Below, piece after piece: positions 1 through 8,757 of a DNA stretch of 64,000 bases. The position numbers and the translations under genes are program-made. The stretch is from Pyropia yezoensis (taxonomy: Eukaryota; Rhodophyta; Bangiophyceae; Bangiales; Bangiaceae). The notes under the pieces are model-generated. The model ran no database searches. It saw nothing but the letters and a program-made list of their open reading frames with translations, and was not told where the DNA came from. Numbering within the stretch: the first letter of the stretch is position 1; every line of letters starts with the position of its first letter. The stretch is from assembly GCA_009829735.1 (NCBI GenBank), contig CM020620.1, forward strand, positions 15,721,186 to 15,785,185, written 5' to 3'.

Positions 1-5
1 GCCCC

Positions 6-867
6 ATGAGGTCGTCACGGACACCAGAGTGGACGAGCACGTTTGTCACGCACCCTGGACGGCCGCCCGTGGTCATCGACAACGGCGATGTGGTCAGAGA
101 CGTCCTCGGCGACCTCATGAAGGTGGCTGACCCATCTCCAAGGCACGTGACGCCGCTCGAAACGCCTTCTGGTGCCGGTGAGAAAACGATCAAGAGCAGA
201 CACAAGGGCAAGATTCCAGCCGACACTCGCTTCCCCATGGTGGGGCTCACGGCGTCGGTGGGCAGCGCCAAGACGTTCATGCTGGAACGGATTGCGACGA
301 AGCTCCGCCGAACTTTTGTCAATCGCAAAGGCTTTGAAAAAGAGGCAGCCTTTGCGCGCACGCGGTCTCCCTTCGGCCTGTCGTTCAACAACCACTGGAC
401 GTTGCATGGGACTGACGCAGACTTGGTGGTCATGTACCACTTCCCCACTGAGGTCCTGGTCCACCAGCGCATTGTGTTTATGCACAGGGCGGACCTCGTC
501 ACGGAGAGTGTGGCATTACACTTTCGCCGGTTTGCCCTTGCGGTGAGCTACATGCTGCGCGCCAAGCTCTTGAGTTGGGCGGACCTCGAGCGGGAAGCCG
601 TGCTGGTGCTGGCCAGTGGCCGCTGTCCCGACTTGTCTCAGGCGTTGCCAGTGCTGCTGGTGGATGAGGTGGGCAAGGCGGACGACAGCTCCAACCCGAG
701 CGCCGCACGATTGATTGACCACGTCCGAATCCAGGAGCGCCCAAGGAAAAAGCTGACTGACGTCACCGGAGAAGGCGCCCAGATGGAGCGCCCGCTGCAC
801 TCGCCGACGACCCTCTTGCTGTCCGCTGCATGTACAGCCGCTCAGACCGCTGGTGGGAATGTCATAT
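6..867 (+). pseudogene. Crinkler/RHS-like ATPase-nuclease gene, 5' part
   Basis: The frame is open from an ATG at 6 to the retroelement insertion point. A P-loop-like motif GLTASVGSAKT lies at residues 80-90, but alanines replace both usual glycines of the Walker A core, so ATP binding is uncertain. A Walker-B-like LLVDEVGKA follows near residue 220. The order, followed after the insertion by a PD-(D/E)XK-like domain, matches the CRN/RHS class (Crinkler effectors and trypanosome retrotransposon hot spot proteins). The true N-terminus may lie before the window. The last host codons are in phase with the sequence from 8758, so the two halves were one reading frame before insertion. Family assignment rests on motif order, not a search; other P-loop NTPases are possible. 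Confidence 0.55.
863..867 (+). repeat. target-site duplication, left copy (CATAT)
   Basis: CATAT immediately precedes the 5' LTR and recurs directly after the 3' LTR, the 5-bp duplication expected of a Ty3-type integrase. Confidence 0.93.
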
Positions 868-1836
868 TGTAAGGATTTGCCCCTTAAATCCCCACCCGGA
901 ACCCAGGGGATATGGACTGGGACCTCTCCTTACATGTCCGGCCCCGATAACTCCCCCCAAGACACATCAATTCCCCGCTACCCTGGGCGATACCACGCTG
1001 TATCCCTGACATTTTGCGGACGTCGGCCGACCGCACGAAAGCCGCCGGCAACGCACTGTCGGAACCCTGTCATGGACGTCGAAACTCGACAACGAGGAGC
1101 GAGTGACATCGTCGACCAACCACGGGCGGACATCCCCGTCTGTGCTGCCTGAATTTTATTCTCTGCGCTGCTTGAAAGCTGGCATCAAGGACCAGTCACA
1201 TGATTCACCGACACTGAGGACACCGCACATCCTCGCTGGCGGCTGAGTGCGATATGACTGGCTCGCCGGCTTTTGGATTGATTGAATTCGGCCAGCTGGT
1301 TGGTGACTGGCTGGCCGGTCAAGGGATTGATTGAATTTGGCCTTGCTGGCCCTTACAGCCAGTCGGACCTTCTGGCCGACCGGCGTGTGGAGCCGGCTGG
1401 TGGGGCGCGCTGGGCGCCATCCACGGGACCCCCTTCGTTTCGGGCAAACTGGGGCTGCACTCCTTTAGTGCGCACGCCCGCCCATGCTTTGTTCTGAGAG
1501 ACATGCTTTGTTTTTGGACCGCTCTGTGCCTACCGGCGGTGCGATGGGGAAACGCATGCTTTGGGGCACCTCGGGTGCCCCGACGCGAGTAATAGTGCGT
1601 GGGTGTCGGCGCCACCGGGGGAGACGAGAGGGGTAACCACAGACACAGACCAAAGACACTGTTTACCTTTTGTACCCTCGATCCCCACCGACGTCGCGCC
1701 CATCTTCTTCCCCAGACCCACCCCCGTCGAGACCACCGTCCTCTTCCCCGTGCCCCGCCGCCCCATTGGCTCGCAGGGCCCGCTGACACCCCCACGAGTA
1801 CGTTGAGGGCTCCCCGGTTTTAGGTGGGTCCTCACA
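868..1836 (+). repeat. 5' LTR
   Basis: It begins TGTAAGGATTTG and ends CCTCACA; length 969 bp. Against the 3' LTR I count three substitutions (about 975, 989 and 1430) and no indels. Inside are two copies of a 19-bp motif GGATTGATTGAATTyGGCC (1275-1293 and 1324-1342), three CATGCTTTG motifs around 1490-1560, and an AT-rich GAATTTTATTC at about 1151 that might serve the promoter. No coding content. Confidence 0.95.
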
Positions 1837-2378
1837 TGTGGTAGCTTCCGATTGTTCGACTTTCTACCTGGCGGTGACTGCGATTCCGTGCGTGATTTGG
1901 ACCTCCCTGCGATTGTGACGGCGTGTTGCCCCCTGCGCTCGGCTTGCCACGGGCATTGTAATACGAACGCAGTGGCTTCCACGAATCACACCGAAAGAAT
2001 ATTTCCCTGACACTGCCATCGCGCTTGATGTCACGGAATTTTTCTTTTTGGTCAACCGATTGTTGAATCCCAGTGAGTTCCAAATCAGGTTCCGAATATT
2101 CTTCCTCGGCTGTGGCGGCCGCGTCGGCATCCTCCGGCACGACGGCCCGCAACACGGTGGCCACGTCACGTGGAAACCCTGAGACCCGCGCACCCCCGAC
2201 GACCCGCGCACCCCCGACGATCCGCGGCGCTGGTACAACGTGTGGCAGTATCGCGACTGCCACGTATAACGGACCTAGCGATCGGTGCTGTAAGGATTTG
2301 GGCTGAAAAGCCCACATCTGGCCCAAGATGTCAAGGATTCAACCCGTGGCGCAGTGGTCCACAACGCCTGGTTAACAT
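1837..2378 (+). other. retroelement leader, structured segment
   Basis: No protein gene is evident. A short tandem repeat of a 15-base CG-rich unit lies at about 2176-2222. At 2289-2300 the first 12 bases of the LTR (TGTAAGGATTTG) recur. Two perfect-stem hairpins follow: GGGCT-GAAA-AGCCC at 2300-2313 (a GNRA tetraloop) and ACATCT...AGATGT at 2314-2331. The tRNA-like segment begins directly after. A role in packaging or dimerisation is only a guess. Confidence 0.6.
1839..1850 (+). promoter_or_regulatory. probable primer-binding site
   Basis: TGGTAGCTTCCG starts two bases after the 5' LTR. TGG pairs with the tRNA CCA end. The first seven bases agree with the initiator-Met type (TGGTAGC...), but the rest does not, so the primer tRNA is not assigned. 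Confidence 0.55.
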
Positions 2379-2412
2379 ATGTTCCATGGCGTGGGTTCGA
2401 TTCCGGGCATCC
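2340..2412 (+). other. tRNA-like segment with A and B boxes
   Basis: TGGCGCAGTGG at 2347-2357 fits the polymerase III A box, and GGTTCGATTCC at 2394-2404 fits the B box exactly, 47 bp apart as in real tRNA genes. A GGCG/CGCC D-stem can form, but the acceptor ends do not pair and the T-stem is poor, so this is not a working tRNA gene. It is a tRNA relic or SINE-head-like sequence inside the leader. Confidence 0.6.
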
Positions 2413-3035
2413 AACATCGATTTTTCCGGCGATTTCAAGGTGACTTCTGCTACACAGCGCGCGGCTCGTCGGCACGCGGCAGTCCGTCGGCACGCGGCCC
2501 CGTGGGAGGGCACCACCACCCGGGGGCACGCAGCCCCCCGGCGGGCGCCTTCTCCACCTCCACCCAGGCGGCCCCCCCGCACCTATCCCTGCTAGGGCGG
2601 ACCGCCCCCAAGCCCCCCCTCTCGGGCAAGGGCAAGGGCCCTGCCTCGGCGGGCACAGCGGCCCGGACGAACCGGCGCCTACTGCTACCCCCGCAGAAAC
2701 CGGCGCGCCGTTTCATCGCACCGCCCCCCCCGCTGATTGGGCACATTAAGCCGACCACCGCGCGGGCGGTGGAACAGCGCGAACAGCGCCGAATCGCCAA
2801 GGCCCGCCGCATCCCACTGGGCACACACCAGTGTAAGCCCTGCGGTGTGACGTGCAACAGCCTATCGGTGTTGCGCGACCATCGCAACTCACGTCGGCAT
2901 CGCAATACTGTCAACCGCCCTTCCACTCTCCCACGCTGCGATCCCTGTGGGCGTGAATTGGATTTGGTGGTTCAATTTGAAAGCCACTTGCGTGGCAAGG
3001 CGCACCACCGCCAGCTGGCGCGGGGCACCGATTGA
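2379..3035 (+). CDS. leader ORF with two U1-type C2H2 zinc fingers
   Basis: This 218-codon ORF lies between the 5' LTR and gag. The first half is Pro/Ala/Arg-rich low complexity. The C-terminal third holds two matching fingers of form C-x2-C-x12-H-x5-H: CKPC...H...H at about 2832-2909 and CDPC...H...H at about 2937-3011. This spacing is the U1-C/matrin/JAZ class, which binds RNA (often double-stranded) or DNA. The spacing is met exactly twice, which argues against chance. An ORF upstream of gag is not part of a standard chromovirus. It may be a captured host exon pair or an accessory nucleic-acid-binding protein. The ATG at 2379 lies inside the tRNA-like segment, so the true start is uncertain. 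About 340 bp between its stop and gag hold nothing I recognise. Confidence 0.6.
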   Translation: MFHGVGSIPGIQHRFFRRFQGDFCYTARGSSARGSPSARGPVGGHHHPGARSPPAGAFSTSTQAAPPHLSLLGRTAPKPPLSGKGKGPASAGTAARTNRRLLLPPQKPARRFIAPPPPLIGHIKPTTARAVEQREQRRIAKARRIPLGTHQCKPCGVTCNSLSVLRDHRNSRRHRNTVNRPSTLPRCDPCGRELDLVVQFESHLRGKAHHRQLARGTD

Positions 3036-3378
3036 CAACCTCCATTGATCTACCGCGAGAGCCCGATTTTCCCCCTCTGATCTCCCCCCCGCGTGAGAAT
3101 CCGACGAGACCGACTCGGGCCCGAGCGCGGAAGCCGACCGAAAATCCGATTGCGCGCCCTCGAGCGATTTGCTTGTTATTGGATTTAACGAAATAGTGTT
3201 GCACGCTCTTGATCTCGTCACCGCGATCCCTCGGCACTTGACCAATTGTCGCGCGCCACTACGTTGCTTGACCAAATTTCTTACACAAATCTATCCGGAG
3301 TTCGACTGGGCATTTCTTGTAAGTCCAGGTCGCTCTGTCCTGTGAAATTGTAACTTCTGGAGTTAGCTCCTGGAAACG

Positions 3379-4257
3379 ATGGACCCCTCGAGTATTGCTG
3401 GCGGGACCCCGGTCACTTCTGGGTCGACATCCGGCACCCCCAGTGTCGAGGCATGGAATCAGCTTACGACATTTGTGACGCAAGTGCGTGACGAGCTCGA
3501 GGCACACAAGGTGGAATTGGAAGACACGAAGCAGCAGCTCGCCGAGACCAAGGCGAAGGCAGCCCGCGAGAGCGCAAAACCCGCGCGGCCGAACAAGCCC
3601 GGGCTTTTCTCTGGCAAACCCGGGACCATTGAAGCGTGGTGCTCCCACATGAACTCCTACGTCCGGCTGAGTGAACCCGCCGAAGCGTGTCGTGTCGCTT
3701 GCACCTATCTCGATGGAGAAGCGTTCAACTGGTGGCATACCTATAGTCAGACTACAGACGTTTCGAGCTGGGACGCCTTCCGTGCTGCACTCATCCGGCG
3801 CTTCAGTCCCCTGAACAAGACGCAGGCGGCACGGGACAAGCTGCACGCATGGCGACAGATTAAGGACGTCGGGACGTTTAACAAGACTTTCCCGAGCGTC
3901 GTCGTGGACATCCCAGACATCACTGAAGCGGAAAAGATTGACCGCTACACGCGAGGTCTGAAGCGGGACATCTGGCAGGCACTGTGCCTGAAGAACTACA
4001 CTGAACTCGAGCCTCTAATGACAGACGCCCTGCGCGTAAAAGCTGCCAAGGCTGGAGCCTCGCGCTTCACGAACAACCTCAGCAGCACCTCTGGGAAGCC
4101 GTCTGCGACGGGTGTCGTCCCCATGGACATTTCCAGCATCAAGGTCGAGAAGCTCACGCCCGAGGAGCGCCAGCGCTGTATGCGCGAGGGACTCTGCCTC
4201 CGCTGTCGCGAAAAGGGGCACCTGGCAAAGGACTGCCCAAAAGGCCAGCGGAACTGA
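3379..4257 (+). CDS. gag: Gag capsid/nucleocapsid protein
   Basis: The protein has 292 residues. An N-terminal coiled-coil-like stretch (about 30-70) is followed by a Ty3-type retrotrans_gag capsid domain (about 75-230, with motifs such as EAFNWWHTY and FRAALIRRFSP). A single CCHC zinc knuckle C-x2-C-x4-H-x4-C lies at residues 273-286. It packages element RNA into virus-like particles. The ATG at 3379 is the first good start in frame. The stop at 4255-4257 lies 13 bases past a slippery heptamer, and pol is in the -1 frame. Confidence 0.9.
   Translation: MDPSSIAGGTPVTSGSTSGTPSVEAWNQLTTFVTQVRDELEAHKVELEDTKQQLAETKAKAARESAKPARPNKPGLFSGKPGTIEAWCSHMNSYVRLSEPAEACRVACTYLDGEAFNWWHTYSQTTDVSSWDAFRAALIRRFSPLNKTQAARDKLHAWRQIKDVGTFNKTFPSVVVDIPDITEAEKIDRYTRGLKRDIWQALCLKNYTELEPLMTDALRVKAAKAGASRFTNNLSSTSGKPSATGVVPMDISSIKVEKLTPEERQRCMREGLCLRCREKGHLAKDCPKGQRN
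4236..4242 (+). promoter_or_regulatory. candidate -1 ribosomal frameshift heptamer
   Basis: CCCAAAA reads as C CCA AAA in the gag frame, the X XXY YYZ form. Slipping back one base enters the pol frame, which is open across the gag stop. The position just downstream of the zinc knuckle is typical. I did not identify the stimulating structure. Confidence 0.55.
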
Positions 4258-7200
4258 AGCAGCAACCGTCGTCAACAACGGTGAAAGATGCTCCTTTGGT
4301 TCCGGAAAACAAATCGTCACCCTTTGAAGGCCCGCGTCTCGGGCTACTGCTTTCTACTGCTTCTGTCAATGGCCATGTTGTAAAGGTGCTGTTCGACGAC
4401 GGGTCTCCCATCAACGTCGTCTCCAGGCGCCTCATGAAAACCCTGAATGTCAAGACCACTGAAACGGACTTCGCGGCAAACATGCCCGATGGACGTTCCC
4501 ATGTACTCGCTGAAACCATTGAACCCTTAGAGATTCACATCGGCCTTTACCAAGAATGACTACGATTCGCCGTATGCGACCTCAGTGCGTACGACGTTAT
4601 CCTCCGTAAGAAATGGCGCGATGACAAGGGCGCCAAGATCAACAACAAGAAGAACAAGATATCTTTTAAGTTCAACCACAAGAATATTTCTATCACCGCC
4701 TCCCTCAAGAAACCGGAGGGCCTCATTAGCCGGCAACGACTCGCACGTGACCTCATCCAAAAGACCTCTGTATTCGCCATCTACCTGCAGTCTGAAGACC
4801 CCTCAAGCAGCTTTGACATCAACTCCATCATTATGGGAGAAGCTGAAGACAAAAATGAAGTCCAACAGATTCTCAAGGAGTACGCTGACGTCTTCCCGGC
4901 TGAGCTCCCGGACGGACTCCCTCCCGAGCGTAGTCACAAGTTTACCATCAAGCTGACCGACGACGCTGAACCACGTCGCAGCGGTATTTACCGCCTCTCC
5001 GAGTGGGAACTCGATGAACTCAAGACGCAACTTGCGACCCTGATTCGGAAGGGATTCATCCAGCCAAGTGCCTCACCGTGGGGCTCCTCCGTTCTATTTG
5101 CGGCGAAGAAGGACGGCGGCTGGCGGATGTGCATCGACTACCGAGCATTGAACAAGGCCACCATCAAGAATGCGTATCCTCTACCACGTATCGATGGCAT
5201 CTTTGATCAACTACGAAAGGCCAAGTATTTCACGAAGATTGACCTCCGCTCTGGCTACCATCAGATCCGGCTGGACCCTGACACCATCCCATTGACGGCG
5301 TTCCGGACCAAGTATGGATTCTACGAGTTTACTGTGCTACCCTTCGGACTGACGAACGCCCCCGCAGTCTTCGTGAACTTGATGAACGATGTGTTCAGAC
5401 CCTACCTGTACGACTTCATCTGCGTCTACTTAGACGACATTTTGGTCTGCAGCGAAACCTACGAGGATCATCTCAAGCACCTGAGAAAAACCCTGACCAA
5501 GCTACGAGACCACAAGCTTTACGCCAAGGCAAGTAAGTGCCAATTCGCTCGAACCACTGTCGATTACCTCGGCCACGTCATATCTGCCGCAGGCTTTTCC
5601 ATGGAGGACCAGAAGGTCCAAGCCATTCGGACGTGGGCAACCCCCAAGAGCAAGAAGGACGTGCAGTCCTTCCTCGGTATGGTCAACTTCTATCGCCGAT
5701 TTATTAAGGGAATGGCCGCAGTTGCTACCCCTCTTACGAGGTTGACGGGGAAGGTCGACTTTGAGTGGACGCCGGACGCCCGAAAAGCCTTCGAGCAGCT
5801 GCGGACTCTGACAACAAGTGCACCGGTACTAAGGCCGTTTGACAAACGATATCCCATCTACGTGTCTACTGATGCCAGCGGGTATGCTATTGGCGCAGTC
5901 CTCGAACAAGACGACGGAAAGGGACGGCGTCCAGTGGCATTCTTCTCCCTGACCTTGAATATCCACGAACAACGCTACAGCATCCGCGAACGTGAGCTGC
6001 TCGCAGTGGTCCAAGCCATCCGGCACTGGCGCTGCTACCTCCACGGAAGACCTTTTGAGGTCCATACCGACCACGAGTCCCTGAGATACCTGCGAACCCA
6101 AGAAAGGCTGAACGACCGCCAAGTCAAGTGGCTTGAACTTCTGGACCAATTCCAGTTCAAGATTGTCCCGATCAAAGGCATCTCCAACGCCGTAGCTGAT
6201 GCCCTTTCCAGGCAACCCCAAGATGCCCCTGACAAGCACGAACCCAACCAAGATCTCCTTAGTCGAGTGCTGACCAAGACCATTGACGAAACCCTCAAGA
6301 AAACTGAAATCAACAACCCCATGACCATCAACCAAAGTGATCAAGACCTTGCCACCCTAGAACAAGAGTACAAAGCGGACCCCGAATTTGCCGACCTAGC
6401 CAAGGACCCGGTATCTCCCTACCGGTTTCATATGAGGTTGTTGAAACGAGGTGACCGTACGTGCATCCCCGCTGGTACTCTACGTCAAAGACTCCTCCAC
6501 GACTACCATGACGTCCCGAGCCAGGGGCACATGGGAGTGAAGAAAACCACCAAGGCCGTTGCTTCCAACTACTACTGGAAGTCTATGCGGCAGGACATCC
6601 AAAGATACGTACAATCATGTGATTCGTGCCAGCGGAACAAGGCTAGCACTCATTCACCTCTGGGTCATCTCAAACCACTCGAACCCCCAAGCCAAAGATG
6701 GGCAAGTGTCTCCATGGACTTTATCACCCCACTGCCACTGACACCACGAGGCCACAACGGCATTTATGTCGTTGTTGACCGACTCACCAAGATGATTCGC
6801 CTGGCACCAATGAAGCCGGAATGTACAGCGCCGGTCACAGCTCAGCTTTACCACGATCACGTCTATCGCAACCACGGCCTACCTCAAGAAGTCGTCTGTG
6901 ACCGCGACCCCATCTTTTTCTCCAACTTCTGCCGGTCACTGACAAAGATCCTCAAGGTCAAGATCAAAGCCTCATCGGCCTACCACCCGCAGACGGACGG
7001 CCAAACTGAGATTATGAACAAGAAAATTGAAGAAATCCTCAGAAACTTCGTCAACCATCATCAAGGCGACTGGGATCTTTTCCTCGTTGGCGCGGAAGTT
7101 GCGTACAACCGGTCACCTAATGCCGTAACCACGTACTCTCCATTTTTCTTGAACTACGGGTTTGAACCAAGTACCGTGCCTATGGACATCCTCGACAGCA

Positions 7201-7772
7201 GGGACTCAAATCTTCCTGCTGTGTCGGATTGGCTATCCAGCCTCCACGATGCTCAAAAGACGGCTATCGCCGCCATCAAGAGCGCCAATGAGACGCGCGC
7301 GGCGTACGCAAACCGTCATCGCCGACCATGCACAATCGCTGTGGGCGACCACGTACTCCTCAGCACCAAGAACCTCTTGCCCGACGCTTTTCAAGGCGCT
7401 CGTAAGCTGATGCCCAAATACTCCGGACCCTACAAAGTCACGGAGAGCATCAATGACGTCACGTTCCGTCTCGATCTTCCTCAAGCTGTCCTCGATCGCA
7501 AAGTTCACAACGCCTTCCATGCCAGCCTCCTGAAGCCGTACCGCGCTGATCCGTATGGTCGACTGCCTCCCGTTCCACCCCCGGTTTCATTTCCGGATGG
7601 CTCGGTCGAGTATGAAGTGGACTTCATTATACGGTCACGAAAGCGCCGTGGACGACTGCAGTACCTCGTCAAATGGAAAGGCTGCGACATCAGCGAGAAC
7701 TCTTGGCTGACAAAGCAAGACCTTGTGAACGCCCCTGAAGATTTAGACGCGTTTCTTCGACGCGCGTCCTAA
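4242..7772 (+). CDS. pol: Pol polyprotein: PR-RT-RNaseH-IN-chromodomain
   Basis: The frame is -1 to gag. The protease segment shows LFDDG at 4392-4403 where families usually have D-S/T-G. One TGA at 4557-4559 interrupts the frame before the conserved protease C-terminal region; the frame is otherwise open to 7772. Counting from the ATG at 4833 (979 residues): RT with YLDD at 199-202; RNase H acidic residues D347, E386/E388 and D413; integrase HHCC zinc site (H559, H566, C596, C599); DD35E triad D629, D690, E726; GPY module near 865; chromodomain about 925-977 with YLVKWKG and SWLT. The chromodomain is known in this group to steer integration to methylated-histone chromatin. The TGA is either read through or a recent CpG-type mutation. 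Confidence 0.93.
4557..4559 (+). other. in-frame TGA within pol
   Basis: It separates the first protease half from the conserved FAVCDLSAYDVIL segment and RT in the same frame. The next codons are intact, and no other stop occurs before 7772. Confidence 0.9.
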
Positions 7773-7783
7773 GGGGGGGGAGG
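7771..7783 (+). promoter_or_regulatory. polypurine tract
   Basis: AAGGGGGGGGAGG directly abuts the 3' LTR, the plus-strand priming site of LTR elements. It begins right after the pol stop at 7770-7772. Confidence 0.85.
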
Positions 7784-8752
7784 TGTAAGGATTTGCCCCT
7801 TAAATCCCCACCCGGAACCCAGGGGATATGGACTGGGACCTCTCCTTACATGTCCGGCCCCGATAACTCCCCCCAAGACACATCAATTCCCCACTACCCT
7901 GGGCGACACCACGCTGTATCCCTGACATTTTGCGGACGTCGGCCGACCGCACGAAAGCCGCCGGCAACGCACTGTCGGAACCCTGTCATGGACGTCGAAA
8001 CTCGACAACGAGGAGCGAGTGACATCGTCGACCAACCACGGGCGGACATCCCCGTCTGTGCTGCCTGAATTTTATTCTCTGCGCTGCTTGAAAGCTGGCA
8101 TCAAGGACCAGTCACATGATTCACCGACACTGAGGACACCGCACATCCTCGCTGGCGGCTGAGTGCGATATGACTGGCTCGCCGGCTTTTGGATTGATTG
8201 AATTCGGCCAGCTGGTTGGTGACTGGCTGGCCGGTCAAGGGATTGATTGAATTTGGCCTTGCTGGCCCTTACAGCCAGTCGGACCTTCTGGCCGACCGGC
8301 GTGTGGAGCCGGCTGGTGGGGCGCGCTGGGCGCCATCCACGGGACCTCCTTCGTTTCGGGCAAACTGGGGCTGCACTCCTTTAGTGCGCACGCCCGCCCA
8401 TGCTTTGTTCTGAGAGACATGCTTTGTTTTTGGACCGCTCTGTGCCTACCGGCGGTGCGATGGGGAAACGCATGCTTTGGGGCACCTCGGGTGCCCCGAC
8501 GCGAGTAATAGTGCGTGGGTGTCGGCGCCACCGGGGGAGACGAGAGGGGTAACCACAGACACAGACCAAAGACACTGTTTACCTTTTGTACCCTCGATCC
8601 CCACCGACGTCGCGCCCATCTTCTTCCCCAGACCCACCCCCGTCGAGACCACCGTCCTCTTCCCCGTGCCCCGCCGCCCCATTGGCTCGCAGGGCCCGCT
8701 GACACCCCCACGAGTACGTTGAGGGCTCCCCGGTTTTAGGTGGGTCCTCACA
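7784..8752 (+). repeat. 3' LTR
   Basis: This 969-bp direct copy of the 5' LTR begins TGTAAGG right after the polypurine tract and ends with CACA before the target duplication. All landmarks lie exactly 6,916 bp downstream of the 5' LTR copies. Confidence 0.95.
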
Positions 8753-8757
8753 CATAT
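8753..8757 (+). repeat. target-site duplication, right copy (CATAT)
   Basis: CATAT directly follows the terminal CA of the 3' LTR and matches 863-867, proving a single insertion event with no later recombination between different copies. Confidence 0.93.

Larger units (their letters stand above)
868..8752 (+). mobile_element. Ty3/gypsy chromovirus, full length
   Basis: The element is 7,885 bp and bounded by TG...CA LTRs of 969 bp each, with a 5-bp target duplication. The order is LTR, primer-binding region, 1.5-kb leader with an extra zinc-finger ORF, gag, protease, reverse transcriptase, RNase H, integrase, C-terminal chromodomain, polypurine tract, LTR. This order (integrase after RNase H, chromodomain at the end) defines the chromovirus branch of Metaviridae. 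Base use is much less GC-rich than the flanking genes. Near-identical LTRs show recent insertion. One in-frame TGA in pol makes autonomy uncertain. Confidence 0.96.

Noticed and set aside
1319-1795. ORFs inside the LTRs (repeated at 8235-8711)
   Set aside because: LTRs are regulatory; the ORFs have no motif and merely recur because the LTR is duplicated.
5829-6344. 171-codon minus-strand ORF within pol
   Set aside because: Antisense to the RNase H coding region, which is clearly the real frame.
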